Below are positions 37,848 through 48,566 of a DNA stretch of 64,000 nucleotides, in pieces. Every line of letters begins with the position of its first letter. Within the stretch, counting starts at the first letter, position 1. The notes under the pieces were generated by a model. It searched no databases. It was not told the DNA's origin and saw nothing but the letters and a program-made list of their open reading frames with translations. Position numbers and translations under genes: made by a program. The DNA comes from Sipunculus nudus. Its lineage: Eukaryota > Annelida > Sipuncula > Golfingiida > Sipunculidae. The stretch covers positions 1,449,973-1,513,972 of the forward strand of contig JAPPUL010000073.1 in NCBI GenBank assembly GCA_026874595.1, written 5' to 3'.

Positions 37848-38765
37848 CTAATTGTCGAGTAAAGGTTTTAGAGTACTTAGTTCCTTCTTGACTATAAAAA
37901 CGTATTGTAACTTATCAAAGTTTATATACGGTCTTACTAATGCCTGTTTCATAAAACCAAGCTCCTCCGATGTGTCCTTTATTATCACCCCTACCTTAAT
38001 CCCAGCAGGAAATAAACTCTGTCCCCCTGTTGTTATTATCTCATCCCCGATTTTAATTGTTGCTCTTTTATCTATATTTTGTAATACAAGATTCTTCTCA
38101 AACGGTCCACGTCCCTTTATGAAACCCGTATATTGACTTCCTCGTATCCGAACATGTATTATACATTCGGGACTGTTTATCGGGAGTAATTTAGATGCTA
38201 AGCTTGACACCTCGTTTATTTTACCTGCCACTATCTTAGCTAATGGTTTACCTTCAAGCTCTTCAATACTCTGAAATGCAATTACAGGCATGCTTTCTTT
38301 TATTCCATGTTCTTTCCCTTTGTTTAAGATTATACTATTAAATAGTCGACCTGTTGAATCACGCATTATTATTTTTGCCGACTCTGCAGGCGTTTTTAGG
38401 TAATTTATTATATCGCTTGTTCTATTTAGGTATTTTGCGTAGTTTAATTGTTCCCTTAATTGTAAGATCTCATCTACCAGCTCCTCTTTACTGCGGGTTA
38501 TATCAACTCCCTCAGACAATGCATTTTCTATCTTCTGGAACTCATCAAGCTTTTCTTGGAAGTATAATAAGTTATTATAACTTTCTTTTACAAATGTTCC
38601 AACCGCATCAAAGGCATACGTTATTGGATATGATATTATCGAAAAAGCATCGCCAAGTACCAAGCTTAATAATTTTGAGCTCTTGGATAGACTAAATGTC
38701 GATATGCTCAAAAGCAGCACAAACAACATTAGATTTTTGTTCTTAGAAAAAAATGAGTTAGACAT
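37848..38765 (-). CDS. mreC: Rod-shape-determining protein MreC
   Basis: The protein has 305 residues with one N-terminal membrane helix (about 12-36), then a coiled coil (about 65-115) and the periplasmic beta-barrel domains. RDSTGRLFNSIILNKGKEHGI near 135-155 and IKIGDEIITTGGQSLFPAGIKVG near 243-265 are classical MreC signatures. It organises the elongasome around MreB. It lies 40 bases downstream of mreB. Confidence 0.92.
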   Translation of the reverse strand: MSNSFFSKNKNLMLFVLLLSISTFSLSKSSKLLSLVLGDAFSIISYPITYAFDAVGTFVKESYNNLLYFQEKLDEFQKIENALSEGVDITRSKEELVDEILQLREQLNYAKYLNRTSDIINYLKTPAESAKIIMRDSTGRLFNSIILNKGKEHGIKESMPVIAFQSIEELEGKPLAKIVAGKINEVSSLASKLLPINSPECIIHVRIRGSQYTGFIKGRGPFEKNLVLQNIDKRATIKIGDEIITTGGQSLFPAGIKVGVIIKDTSEELGFMKQALVRPYINFDKLQYVFIVKKELSTLKPLLDN

Positions 38766-38805
38766 AATTACTTTATAAGCTTACTTTTGTTTTTTTAAAG
38801 TATGC

Positions 38806-39843
38806 TTACTTTTCTTTCATTGCGGTATGGCTAAATAAATTAAGTTCCTCTAAAAACTGGCCTGTACCAAGTACGACGCAATTTAGCGGCTCATCTGCAA
38901 GAATTACTGGCACTCCTGTTTCGCGTGCTATGAATTGAGGAAAACTCTTTAGTAGGGACCCGCCACCTGTCATTACTATCCCCCTGTCTACTATGTCTGC
39001 CGAAAGTTCTGCTGGAGTTTCATCTAATGTCTCCTTTATTACGTCTAGTATCTGATTTAATGTATCTTGAAAACATTTTTGAACTTGGAAACTATTAATT
39101 TCAAGTACTCGAGGCAATCCTGACACTGCATCTCTGCCGCGTACCTCAATTATTTTGGGTGTATCGTTTTCATCTATATACGCTTCGCCTATCTTTATCT
39201 TTATCGATTCTGCTGTTGTCTCGCCTATTACAAGACCATGCTCTTTTTTTATGTATTGGATTATAGATTCATCAAACTCATTACCACCCACTCGGATACT
39301 CTTAGATATAACCATCCCACCAAGCGATATAACGCTTGCTTCTGTTGTCCCGCCGCCTATGTCCACTACCATATTCCCTGCCGCCTCGTGTATCGGCACC
39401 TTTGCACCTATTGCCGCCGCCAGAGATTCTTCTATCAAATATATTTCACGAGCTCCCGACTTTTCCGCAGATTCCTTTACTGCTCGCTTCTCCACTTCAG
39501 TTATCCCAGATGGAATGCCTATTACAACTCGCGGCCTAACCAAAAGTCGTCTATTATGAACTCGCTTAATGAAATACCTTATCATCTCTCCCACAACCTC
39601 AAAGTCCGATATAACTCCATCCGCAAGCGGTCTTATAGCTATAATATCCTTTGGAGTGCGGCCAAGCATCCGTTTTGCTTCATGTCCTACTGCAAGTATC
39701 TTTCTAGTGCCTACATGTACCGCAACTACGCTCGGTTCTGATAATATTACACCTTTGCCTCGTACGTGTATTAATGTGTTTGCTGTACCAAGATCTATTC
39801 CCATATCGCTTGAGAATAACCCTATCAGATTGTCAAAAAACAT
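38806..39843 (-). CDS. mreB: Rod-shape-determining actin homologue MreB
   Basis: MreB forms membrane-bound filaments that guide cell-wall synthesis. It has 345 residues, full length. ATP-site motifs are [14 protein letters not shown] near 14-27 (phosphate 1), [17 protein letters not shown] near 160-176 (phosphate 2) and [12 protein letters not shown] near 289-300 (adenosine). AGRTPKD-like [18 protein letters not shown] is present. An AGAGGA ribosome binding site precedes the ATG. It is the first gene of the operon; promoters should lie in 39844-40080. Confidence 0.96.
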   Translation of the reverse strand: MFFDNLIGLFSSDMGIDLGTANTLIHVRGKGVILSEPSVVAVHVGTRKILAVGHEAKRMLGRTPKDIIAIRPLADGVISDFEVVGEMIRYFIKRVHNRRLLVRPRVVIGIPSGITEVEKRAVKESAEKSGAREIYLIEESLAAAIGAKVPIHEAAGNMVVDIGGGTTEASVISLGGMVISKSIRVGGNEFDESIIQYIKKEHGLVIGETTAESIKIKIGEAYIDENDTPKIIEVRGRDAVSGLPRVLEINSFQVQKCFQDTLNQILDVIKETLDETPAELSADIVDRGIVMTGGGSLLKSFPQFIARETGVPVILADEPLNCVVLGTGQFLEELNLFSHTAMKEK

Positions 39844-40080
39844 AATCCTCTTCTGTTCTTCTTTTTTTTTATTTCTTCTATCTTTACTCTTTATTTCTTC
39901 TATCTTTCTCTTTAGCAGTCACTTAGATTTTGCAGTATTAAGAATATAAGATTTAGTATCTTTAATATATGTTAGCGTTGCATTCGTTTAATATTAATTA
40001 TTATTAATTATTTGTGTTGTTTTTATAGCCTTTTATTTTATGTTTTGATTATTTTTAGCGTTACTTTGAAAGATATATAA

Positions 40081-41201
40081 TTATTTGCCTTTAAGACGTT
40101 CTTCAAAACCGTATCACCCTCTGTCTTGCTTTACTATTATCTGGATCAAGTTCTAAAGCCTTTTGCCAAGAGGCAAACGCTTTGCGCAAATTGTTTGTAG
40201 CTTCATATACTAGTCCTATTTGATAATAGTTAGTAGTTGATGGCTTTAGATTTATTGCTTCTTTAATATAGGCTTTGGACTTAGTATAATCTTTCTTTAT
40301 ATATGAGACATTGCTTAATGTGTAATATACATGTGATAACATATCAGACTTATTAACTTCCTTAAACTCAACATTAAGCTCCTCTTTGGTCTCTAATAAG
40401 GTAAGCACTGTTTCTAAGCTTTTTTCTGCGTTTTCATAATCCTTAAGGTATATGTAACAAAGCCCTATATAAAATGTATATATTATTTTGTCCTCGCGTG
40501 CAGTTAAGCCATGTATTTGTGATGAGGCATAATTTAGATATTTTATACTCTCCTTATAGTTGTTTAGAGCAAAACTTAAATAACCTCCAAGCCCATATAA
40601 TGTAAAAAAATACTCCTGACCGAATACCTTAAGAGGTAGCCTTTTATCTCCTGACACATAGTCTTTTATAAGTCCATCTTTTTTATTGGCTTTTATTGCG
40701 TTTGATAAGAAAAATAATGCTCTGTCGTATTGTTCTTCTCCATGTAAGAAGAAGTTTATGCTTAGGAGAAAGTTTATCTCGCTTGTGTTATAATCCCTAT
40801 AAAGTAGTCGGTTAAATATCTTTATACCATCTTGTAATAAGATACGTTTTTCTGAGTTAGTATTTGAGTTAGTAGGGTTAGTATCTTGTTTAAGAGCATA
40901 TATAGTATATATTTTGCCTTTGTTTTTAAGAGCAACGCTGTCGTTTTTATCTTTTTTAAGCCTTCTTTCTATTACTGCAAGCGCTTCTTTATAATTTCCT
41001 TCTTTAACAAAGGTCTCAAGTTCAAAATCATAATCATGTTGTATTATATAAATAGCAGATATAATAAGGATTGGAATGATTGAGAGAAGAAGGATTGTTT
41101 TTTTTGATTGTATTTTACTTTTACTCTTTTGAATATATTGTATAAAAAACTCTTTGTCTATATGATTTGTTTCTTATGAGTCGTTTTCTTACTGCTATCA
41201 T
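40081..41201 (-). pseudogene. Membrane-anchored TPR protein with two probable frameshifts
   Basis: An open piece at 40657-40103 encodes tetratricopeptide-type helices (YYQIGLVYEATNNLRKAF, ALELDPDN). The frame continues upstream, without any stop or standard start, to a TAA near 41165. It gives more TPR-like sequence and an N-terminal hydrophobic anchor (ILLLSIIPILIISAIYI). A normal start ATG exists at 41201 in another frame; one extra base in the A6 run at 41144-41149 would join them. At the 3' end, one extra base in A4 (40105-40108) hides a natural-looking tail, RFEERLKGK, ending at 40081. TPR proteins scaffold other proteins; the partner is unknown. The alternative is a non-canonical start. 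Confidence 0.6.
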
Positions 41202-41749
41202 TTATCTACTTTAATGTCATTAAATTACATATGTATTAATTTGTTTGACAGGCAAAAATCCTATAATATATTAACTATTTCCAGCTTAGTAGTCTCTAAA
41301 GTTTTTAATATTTTTTATAAATCTTAAGTTATTAGTTCTAAGTTATAAAAGTTAAGCTTAACTATTTTTCTTTATTCTTTATTTAACGTCATTTTCCATG
41401 TGCTCTTAATTCATTTTACAATTTGCTATTACGCTCTTATAGTAAATAACACCGTTAATTACATATCAAATAGACATATAAACAAAATATTAAATACAAT
41501 CTTGTCTAGCTAATAAAGAGCTCATGTTTAACAAATGCAAAAAAGCATAATTAGTTTTTCTTTAGAGTAAGATTTTCTTAGAGTAATATTAAAAGTAAGC
41601 TTAATTGAGAAAGAAAATTATTATCTTTAAGCTCAAAGTATTTGCAAAGAATTCGGACTAAACAGAACTTTTTAGACTCTCCTTTTTATTTTTAGTATAT
41701 TAAAAGTTTAATAAATTTAATAATGTAGGGTCTTTATATACGAGAGAGA
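41202..41749. other. AT-rich divergent intergenic region
   Basis: There are 548 bases between the leftward TPR gene and rightward der. The sequence is very AT-rich, with no coding frame, no repeat array and no clear hairpin. It presumably holds promoters for both genes, but no convincing -35/-10 pair with normal spacing was found. Confidence 0.4.
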
Positions 41750-43066
41750 ATGAAATTACCTACCGTTGTAATTGTTGGAAGACCAAATGTTGGCAAGTCA
41801 ACTCTTTTTAACCGCATAATAGGCAAACGCCTTTCTATAATCCATAAAAGTCCGGGAGTAACAAGAGATAGGAACTATCATGATGTATTTTATAACGGTT
41901 ATAATTTTGTTATTGTTGACACTGGAGGAATAGAGGAAGAGAAGAGCTCGTTATTTATAGAATATATAATAGAGCAAACAAAGAAGGCGATAGAGGAAGC
42001 AGACCTAATTCTTTTCCTAGTAGAATCAACAAATATAGTACCAGATGATTATAAAATAGCAGATATACTAAGACAGCAAAACAAGCCTGTAATACTAGTA
42101 GTAAACAAAACAGATAATGATCAAAGACAAGACCCACAAGGATATTTACTTGGGTTTAAAGAGCTTATATATATCTCAGCAACACATGGAATAAATGTAT
42201 ATGAGCTTTTGGAGAGGTCATGTAGTTATATAAAGAAGATAGAGTTAGCGGCTGAAGATGAAGGTGTTGTAGCAGACGATGAGATAAAGGTAGCAATAAT
42301 AGGCAGACCGAATGTAGGCAAGTCATCGCTTTTGAATAAAATACTTGGAGAAGAGCGGTCATTGGTCTCGGAGATAGCGGGGACGACACGAGATAGTATA
42401 AGCGCAAGCTATAAAGGGTATTCACATAAGTTTACTTTTGTAGACACAGCAGGAATAAGGAAGCGAAGCCGAGTGGATAACGAAGTTGAGTATTATAGTG
42501 TAAAGCGAGCGATAGAGTCTCTTGAAAAGAGCGACATAGGCATTCATATGATATCGTCGCTTGAGAGTATATGCGAACAGGATAAAAAGATAATATCGCT
42601 TGCGGTTGAACGCGGGAAAGCATTAGTTATAGCAATAAACAAGTGGGATTTGGTAACAGGCGGTACAAATTATGCAAAATACGTAGATAAGATACGGTTT
42701 AAATTTGCAATAGGTAATTATATACCGATAATAAACATATCAGCAAAGACAGGCCTTCGAATAAACAAATTATTTGAGATAGTAATAAAAGTATGGAATC
42801 AATATAATAAGAGAGTAGAGACTCGTGACTTAAACCGTCTTTTATTAGAGCTTCAAAAGAAACATAATATTTCAAGCAAGAAAAGCGGAGCATTAAAGAT
42901 ATATTACGGGACACAAATAAATGTAAGTCCGCCTCGTTTTTTACTATTTATAAATAAGAGAGAGCTTCTAACAAAAAACTATAAATCATATATAATAAAC
43001 ATGCTAAGAAAGAGCTTTAATTTTGAAGGTGTACCGATAGAGATATACAGCAAAAGGAGTAGTTAA
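41750..43066 (+). CDS. der: Ribosome assembly GTPase Der (EngA)
   Basis: This essential GTPase helps mature the 50S subunit. Two G domains are in tandem. The first has GRPNVGKSTLFNR near 8-20 and VDTGGIEE, with NKTD near 118. The second has GRPNVGKSSLLNK near 185-197, DTAGIRKR and NKWD. The C-terminal KH-like domain ends near 438 with RKSFNFEGVPIEIY. Length and motifs are complete. The start ATG follows GAGAGAG. Confidence 0.95.
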   Translation: MKLPTVVIVGRPNVGKSTLFNRIIGKRLSIIHKSPGVTRDRNYHDVFYNGYNFVIVDTGGIEEEKSSLFIEYIIEQTKKAIEEADLILFLVESTNIVPDDYKIADILRQQNKPVILVVNKTDNDQRQDPQGYLLGFKELIYISATHGINVYELLERSCSYIKKIELAAEDEGVVADDEIKVAIIGRPNVGKSSLLNKILGEERSLVSEIAGTTRDSISASYKGYSHKFTFVDTAGIRKRSRVDNEVEYYSVKRAIESLEKSDIGIHMISSLESICEQDKKIISLAVERGKALVIAINKWDLVTGGTNYAKYVDKIRFKFAIGNYIPIINISAKTGLRINKLFEIVIKVWNQYNKRVETRDLNRLLLELQKKHNISSKKSGALKIYYGTQINVSPPRFLLFINKRELLTKNYKSYIINMLRKSFNFEGVPIEIYSKRSS

Positions 43067-43169
43067 GGGAGGGGTAGGGATTTAATATCTACAAGCTGTA
43101 GTGTGGTAATAAGAAGGCTACGAGTGTGTTTGTGAGGCAAAGGATAAAGAGAGGCAAAGGATAAAGGTA

Positions 43170-44675
43170 ATGCAAAAGGTAATGCAAGAGAAGAAGTTAA
43201 AAGTGCTAGTAGTAGCGAGTGAGATGTATCCTTATGCAAAGACGGGCGGTCTTGGAGATTTTGTATCATCCTTACCGAAGCATTTAAGTGAGGGTGGTGT
43301 TGAGGCACGAGTAGTGATACCAAGATATAGATTTCTATCACTAGAGGGAATTAAGCTAAAAGAGCGACTTAGCTCGATAGGGGTATGGATGGGAGATATG
43401 CTTGAATGGGGGCGGGTATGGGAGATTGAATCTGAAGTTAAGATATACCTAGTTGAGCATAATATATATTTTGGAAGGGAAGGACTTTATCATGATAGAG
43501 AACTTAATGATTATCGAGATAACGCCCGTCGTTTTGGATTTTTGAGTCGAGCGGCAATACAGTTATGTAAAGACCTAAGGTTCGAAGCGGATATAATACA
43601 TGCAAACGACTGGCAAACAGCGCTAATACCTTATTATATAAAGACTTGGGATTTTGCAGATGAAGTAGTAGGAAGCAGTGCGAGTGTTTTAACAATACAC
43701 AACATAGCATATCAAGGTAAGTATCCGAGTGATTATATGGGCTATTTGGGAATAAGGGGAGAGCATTTTGTAGAGGATGAGTTTGAAGATTTCGGAGCAT
43801 TAAATCTTTTAAAAGGAGGAATAAAGTATGCAGACGTGGTAAACACGGTAAGCAGCGTGTACGCAGATGAGATAAGGTCTCCCTATGGGGGATATGGGCT
43901 GTCGCCGTATTTGAGTAATCGGGCTAAAGATTTCGTAGGGATATTAAACGGAGTAGATTACACAGAATGGGATCCTAAGAAAGACAAACATATAAAGTAT
44001 AACTATGGGCCGGATGACCTTGCAGGGAAAGGAAAGAACAAGTTGGAATTACAAAAGTATTTCGGACTAAAAGAGGCATCAGACATTCCAATATTGGGTA
44101 TAATAGGTCGTTTTGCGCAGCAGAAGGGGTATAACTTATTGGTGGGCTGTATCCGCCAGATATTAACTAACATGCGAGTCCAGTTTGTGATATTGGGTAG
44201 TGGAGATAAAATGCTTGAAGTTTTTTTCAAATCGCTAGAAAGTAGTAATGGAGGTCAAATTGGTGTTGAGATAGGATATAATGAGGGTTTAGCGCATTTA
44301 ATAGAGGCGGGGAGTGATTTTTTTGTAATGCCGTCATTATACGAGCCTTGCGGACTTAACCAGCTATATTCGCTTAAATATGGGACGTTACCTATAGTTA
44401 GGGGGACGGGAGGGCTTGAGGAGACGGTATTAAATTATGAAGAGGGCAGGGGTATAGGCAATGGATTTAAGTTTTACGAAGCAGACTCAAAAGCCCTATA
44501 CTATACAATAGGGTGGGCAGTAAGCACATATTACGATAGAAAGAGCGAACTAAAGAAACTGATAAAGAACGCAATGTTAGAAGACTATTCATGGGAGCGT
44601 AGTGCAAAAAGGTATATAAGCCTTTATGAGCAGGCGATAAGCAATAAAGAAGAATATAATAAGCTTTTTAATTAG
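43170..44675 (+). CDS. glgA: Glycogen (starch) synthase
   Basis: This GT5 enzyme adds glucose from ADP-glucose to growing glycogen. The N-terminal KTGGLGDFVSSLPKHL near 22-37 is the donor-binding motif. IHANDWQTAL near 146 and LTIHNIAYQG near 175 are further GT5 motifs. The C-terminal domain has IIGRFAQQKGYNLL and the catalytic-site EPCGLNQLYSLKYGTLPIVRGTGGLEET. The length of 501 residues is normal. Other glg genes are not in the window. Short direct repeats (aggcaaaggata; ggtaatgcaa) lie just upstream. Confidence 0.94.
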   Translation: MQKVMQEKKLKVLVVASEMYPYAKTGGLGDFVSSLPKHLSEGGVEARVVIPRYRFLSLEGIKLKERLSSIGVWMGDMLEWGRVWEIESEVKIYLVEHNIYFGREGLYHDRELNDYRDNARRFGFLSRAAIQLCKDLRFEADIIHANDWQTALIPYYIKTWDFADEVVGSSASVLTIHNIAYQGKYPSDYMGYLGIRGEHFVEDEFEDFGALNLLKGGIKYADVVNTVSSVYADEIRSPYGGYGLSPYLSNRAKDFVGILNGVDYTEWDPKKDKHIKYNYGPDDLAGKGKNKLELQKYFGLKEASDIPILGIIGRFAQQKGYNLLVGCIRQILTNMRVQFVILGSGDKMLEVFFKSLESSNGGQIGVEIGYNEGLAHLIEAGSDFFVMPSLYEPCGLNQLYSLKYGTLPIVRGTGGLEETVLNYEEGRGIGNGFKFYEADSKALYYTIGWAVSTYYDRKSELKKLIKNAMLEDYSWERSAKRYISLYEQAISNKEEYNKLFN

Positions 44676-44729
44676 CGGGAAAGGAAGGTAAGGGGAGAGA
44701 GAGAAGAAATTAAAGGAGGGACAAAGCGG

Positions 44730-45722
44730 TTGGGTTTTTTATTTAATCGAAAGAAGGCAGTGACAGAAGGGGAGAAGGGGGAGAAGGGGGAGAAGGGGGA
44801 GGTATTAGAATCTAAGGGTATACATATAAAGGGGCTTGGAGTGGGTTTAAAGAGATTATTCGTGAAGGATGAAGGGCTTGAAGAGGTATTGGAAGGGATA
44901 GAGGAGCTTTTGCTATTAAACGATGTAGGCATAAAGTCGGCAGAAAAGATAATAAAGGAAACAAAAGAAAGGTTTGGAAGAGAAGGTTTACTACGAGCAG
45001 ACAAGATAGACAAGGATGGGGTTAAGAGAAGTCTTAAGGTGGTAATAGAAAAGATGTTGGAAGGGAGTAGTAATAAAGTGGCAGCGGCAGATATTGCAAA
45101 TGCAGGGGGTGGATTTAAAGTGATATTGGTTTTGGGAGTTAATGGAGTAGGCAAAACGAGTACAATAGGGAAGTTATCGCATTATTATGTAAATGAAGGA
45201 AAGAAGGTGCTGGTAGTGGGATGTGATACATTCCGAGCGGGAGCGAGTGAACAACTTAAGGTATGGGGAGAAAGAGCGGGAGTTTTGGTGTATGAGGGTA
45301 AGCGGGGGGAGGACGCAGGGGGAGTATTATACGATGGTCTTGAGGCTGGCAAAAAAGCGGGAGTAGATATAGTAATAGTCGACACAGCAGGACGGCTACA
45401 TAACAAGGTAAATTTGGTATTAGAGATAGAAAAGCTAAGTCGGATAATAGATAAACAAGCAGTAGGAGCAAGGCGAGAGAATTTGCTAGTTCTGGACGCA
45501 ACTACGGGACAAAATGGTCTTGAGCAGGCAAAAGTGTTTACGAATAGTATAAAAGTTAGTGGTCTAGTGCTAACAAAGTACGATTCAGAGGCAAAGGGGG
45601 GCTTAATAATCCCGTTAATATACGAGCTTGGGCTTAGGGTAAAATATTTAGGCTATGGAGAGGAAGTTGGGGACTTGAAAGAATTTGTAACGAGCGAGTA
45701 TATAGAAGGTCTTCTTAAGTAA
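44730..45722 (+). CDS. ftsY: Signal recognition particle receptor FtsY
   Basis: FtsY receives ribosome-SRP complexes at the membrane. It has 330 residues with the NG domain: GVNGVGKTSTIGKL near 137-150, CDTFRAGASEQL near 170, DTAGRLHNKVNLVLEIEKL near 215 and TKYDSEAKGG near 287. The N-terminal region holds a coding tandem repeat (GEKGEKGEKGE, 9-base units near 44770-44800) that forms part of a short acidic/basic A domain. The start is TTG preceded by AAAGGAGGG. It lies 55 bases behind glgA. Confidence 0.93.
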   Translation: MGFLFNRKKAVTEGEKGEKGEKGEVLESKGIHIKGLGVGLKRLFVKDEGLEEVLEGIEELLLLNDVGIKSAEKIIKETKERFGREGLLRADKIDKDGVKRSLKVVIEKMLEGSSNKVAAADIANAGGGFKVILVLGVNGVGKTSTIGKLSHYYVNEGKKVLVVGCDTFRAGASEQLKVWGERAGVLVYEGKRGEDAGGVLYDGLEAGKKAGVDIVIVDTAGRLHNKVNLVLEIEKLSRIIDKQAVGARRENLLVLDATTGQNGLEQAKVFTNSIKVSGLVLTKYDSEAKGGLIIPLIYELGLRVKYLGYGEEVGDLKEFVTSEYIEGLLK

Positions 45723-45790
45723 ATATGAATATAAGGATGTTTACAGCAAAGCATTTAGGAAATAAGTAAGAAATAAAAGATATAATCTAG

Positions 45791-45848
45791 TTGACTTTCA
45801 AGAGAAGGGGGTTATACTTATAAATAATTGCAACTGAGTTTCAATTAT
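45791..45848 (+). promoter_or_regulatory. Candidate feo promoter with overlapping palindromic operator
   Basis: TTGACT (45791-45796) and TATACT (45813-45818) are spaced by 16 bases, a good sigma-70-like match. Right behind them is a palindrome. The arms ATAATTG (45824-45830) and CAATTAT (45842-45848) are exact inverted repeats, with AAC and GTT forming an inner pair around a central TGA. Its place at the expected transcription start, upstream of feoA, suggests a repressor site, perhaps for a Fur-family protein. Both assignments are inference. It could also form an RNA hairpin. Confidence 0.4.
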
Positions 45849-45914
45849 GGCAAGAGGTGGCAAGAGGTGGCAAGAGGTGGCAAGAGGTGGCAAGAGGTGG
45901 CAAGAGGTGGCAAG
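45849..45914. repeat. 10-bp tandem repeat upstream of feoA
   Basis: The unit ggcaagaggt is repeated six times exactly with a partial seventh. The array begins immediately after the palindrome and lies in the presumed feoA leader, about 100 bases before the start codon. Confidence 0.9.
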
Positions 45915-46017
45915 AATGGAGAGAATAGTTGTAATAATGGGAAGATGGCTAACAAAAAAGGATAGGTTGAAAACTAACTAGGTTAAAAAGAACAAGGAAT
46001 TGGGAGAAATATAAAAG

Positions 46018-46278
46018 ATGGCACCACTAAGTAGTTTAATGGAAGGCGAGGAAGTAAAGATAGTAAAGATCATGTTGGGGAAAGAAGAAGGGCTTGATTC
46101 ACGTGGAACGCTTTTAGAGCGTGTACGAGACATGGGTTTGCCGGTGGGGGAAGAGGTAAAGATTTTACGAATGAGGAATAAGGGACCGATTTTATTGCGA
46201 GCAAAGAATATGCGAATAGCGCTTGGGAATGGGGTGGCAAGGGCAATAATGGTGGAGAAATTGGGGGGTAAAAAATAG
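46018..46278 (+). CDS. feoA: Ferrous iron transport protein A
   Basis: The protein is a small SH3-like cytoplasmic protein of 86 residues that supports FeoB. The FeoA pattern is clear: LMEGEEVKIVKIM at the start, RVRDMGLPVGEEVKILRM in the middle and KNMRIALGNGVARAIMVEK at the end. The reading frame is intact even though the feoB gene two bases downstream is ruined. The upstream region carries a candidate promoter, a palindrome and a 10-bp repeat. Confidence 0.88.
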   Translation: MAPLSSLMEGEEVKIVKIMLGKEEGLDSRGTLLERVRDMGLPVGEEVKILRMRNKGPILLRAKNMRIALGNGVARAIMVEKLGGKK

Positions 46279-46280
46279 AA

Positions 46281-48523
46281 ATGAATAAGAGATTAACGGA
46301 AGAGGGATTAGAGAAGGAAGAAGCTAATATGGGCATAGGAGTAAAGACAATAGCGGTGGTAGGGAATCCGAATTCGGGGAAGAGCACGTTAATAAATGGG
46401 CTTGCAGGGTCTAAACTGAAGGTAGGCAATTGGCCGGGGGTAACGATAGAGAAAAAAGAAGCGTTTATGGAATACAAAGGGAAGCGGTTTAAGCTTGTTG
46501 ATCTTCCGGGGACCTATAGTTTAAAACCGTTTACAGAAGAGGAGAATATAGTGGAGGGGTTTTTATTAAGCGAGAAAGTAGATGTAATACTAAACATAAT
46601 AGATGGGGTAAATTTTGAAAGGAGTCTGGGGCTGACGCTACAGTTGATGGAGCTTGGCAAACCGATAGTGTTGGCACTAAACATGATGGATGAGGTAGAG
46701 GGGAGTGGAATGCGTTACAATCTGGGTGAGCTTGAGGAGTTGTTGAATGTAAAGGTAGTTCCGGTGGTGGCAAGTAAGAAAGAGAATTTAAAGATATTGC
46801 TTGAGGAAGTAAATAATTTAAGTGGTGGTGGTGGCTTTGTGCCAAAAGACATAAGTTATGGGAAGGAGCTTGATTATGCAAGGGAAGAGACAGAGCGTAT
46901 ATTAGAAGATGAGAGGTATTCGGCTTTGCTATTAAGGTATCCTAAGAAATGGCTAGTGTACAAATTGCTTGAAGGGGATATGGCATTAGGGCTAGAGGAT
47001 GTTTTGAGTCCTAATATTATAGAAGTGTCAAAGGAAGTATGCTTGAATGGGTCAGAAGGTATGAGTTCCTACATTGCGGGATCAAGGAAGAGGGTGGCAC
47101 ATGAGATAGCGGAGAAAGTGTTATCAATACCTGAGGAGGCAGGGGCTGAGCTAACGGAGCGACTTGACAAAGTTATATTAAGCCGGGTGTGGGGTCCTTT
47201 AATACTTTTGTTTAGTATGTTTTTATTATTCCAGATGACGTTTGGGATGGCAAATCCGTTTATAGACTGGGTAGAAGGGCCACTGACGCAGTTTATTTTG
47301 GGTCTTGGTGGGGGATTGATGGGGCTATTGGGGGTTTCTGAGTGGTTGAAATCGTTAGTTATGGAAGGAGCTTATAGGAGGAGCGGGGACGGTACTGACT
47401 TTTGCGCCATTAATATTTTTCATGATGTTTTTCATAACGTTTTTTTGAAGGTAGTGGGTATATGGCGCGTGTAGCATTTTTATTGGACGGATTAATGCAG
47501 AGGATAGGGTTGCATGGGAAAGCATTTATCCCGATGCTTGCTTGGGTTTGGGGTGTAATGTAGGGGGAATATATGCGGTTAAGACTTTGGAGACTCGAAA
47601 AGACAAGATATTGACAGCTTTAATAATGCCCTTTATGTCCTGCAGTGGACGGCTTCCTGTATATTTGATATTAGCCTCGATATTTTTTGTAGGCTACGAA
47701 GGAGCGATAGCCTTTTTGATGTATCTGATAGGGCTTTTAGTAGCTTTACTGATATTATTTATTTTAAAGAGGGTATCTTGTTTAAAGGAAGCCAATCATA
47801 TTTCATAATGGAGCTTCCACCTTACCGGATACCGACCTTAAAATATTTGTTAACAGAGTCTTTTGATAAGACAAAGTTTTTTGTAACGCAAGTGTCAACG
47901 TGGATAGTGGCGGACAATGATAATAGTGTGGGCAAGCAAACAACTTACCCTGGGATCCATCAAGGACAGACAAGTCGACAAATCTGCTTGGGATAGTAGG
48001 AACTGGGTTAGCGCATGTAACATCGCCACTTGGATTTGGGGTTAAGGTAGACAAAGAAGGAAAAGAGGTAGCGCACTGGGAATCTGGGGTATCGTTAATG
48101 GTTGGTGTTTTGGCAAAAGGAGCTAGTAGTAGGGAGTCTTGGGCAATTATATGGGGAAGTAGAGGAGGAGGATTAAAACAACTTTGTGGGAGAAGGGATT
48201 GAATTTGGGGACAGGTTTTTAGATACTCTATTGGAGGTGGGAAGAAATCTTGTGACATTAGGTTTTTGGCCTAGTGAGGAGGAGCAAGTAGGAATGGGTG
48301 GGTATAAGAAGAATATAGAAAGCTCCTTCAGCCCGTTAAGCGCGTTTGTATATTTGCTATTCACGTTATTATATATGCCGTGCGTGGTTACAGCAATAGC
48401 ATATAAGAGTGAGCTTGGAAGTTGGAAATGGTTTTTTGTTATCAGCCTCCCTATAGTATGGCACTAGCGTGGGGATTATCGTTTATAGTGTATAGAGCGG
48501 GACTTTTACTGGGTTTCGCATAA
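46281..48523 (+). pseudogene. feoB: Ferrous iron transporter FeoB, multiply frameshifted
   Basis: The first frame (46281-47474) is intact through the G domain: GNPNSGKSTLING, DLPGTYSLKPF, NMMD, and the start of the membrane channel. After that the FeoB sequence hops between frames: extra base near 47368, T7 at 47450-47456 instead of T6, a shift before LGLGCNVGG (47542), one after LKRV (about 47775), further breaks between 47910 and 48200, and one near 48460. The final frame gives the natural C-terminus ending at 48523. With at least six breaks it cannot make a working channel. An isolated G-domain protein of about 390 residues could still be produced. FeoB normally imports Fe2+ across the inner membrane. 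Confidence 0.9.
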
Positions 48524-48566
48524 AATAGAAGCAGATAAAATAAAAGTAAGTATGGAGATAATAGGA

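Noticed and set aside
41245-41267. TTGACA and TATAAT boxes in the der/TPR gap
   Set aside because: The two boxes match consensus, but the spacer is only 11 bases, too short for a normal sigma-70 promoter.
45847-45980. A 43-codon open frame with repeats of ARGGKRWQEV
   Set aside because: It is a by-product of the 10-bp repeat upstream of feoA, without a ribosome binding site.
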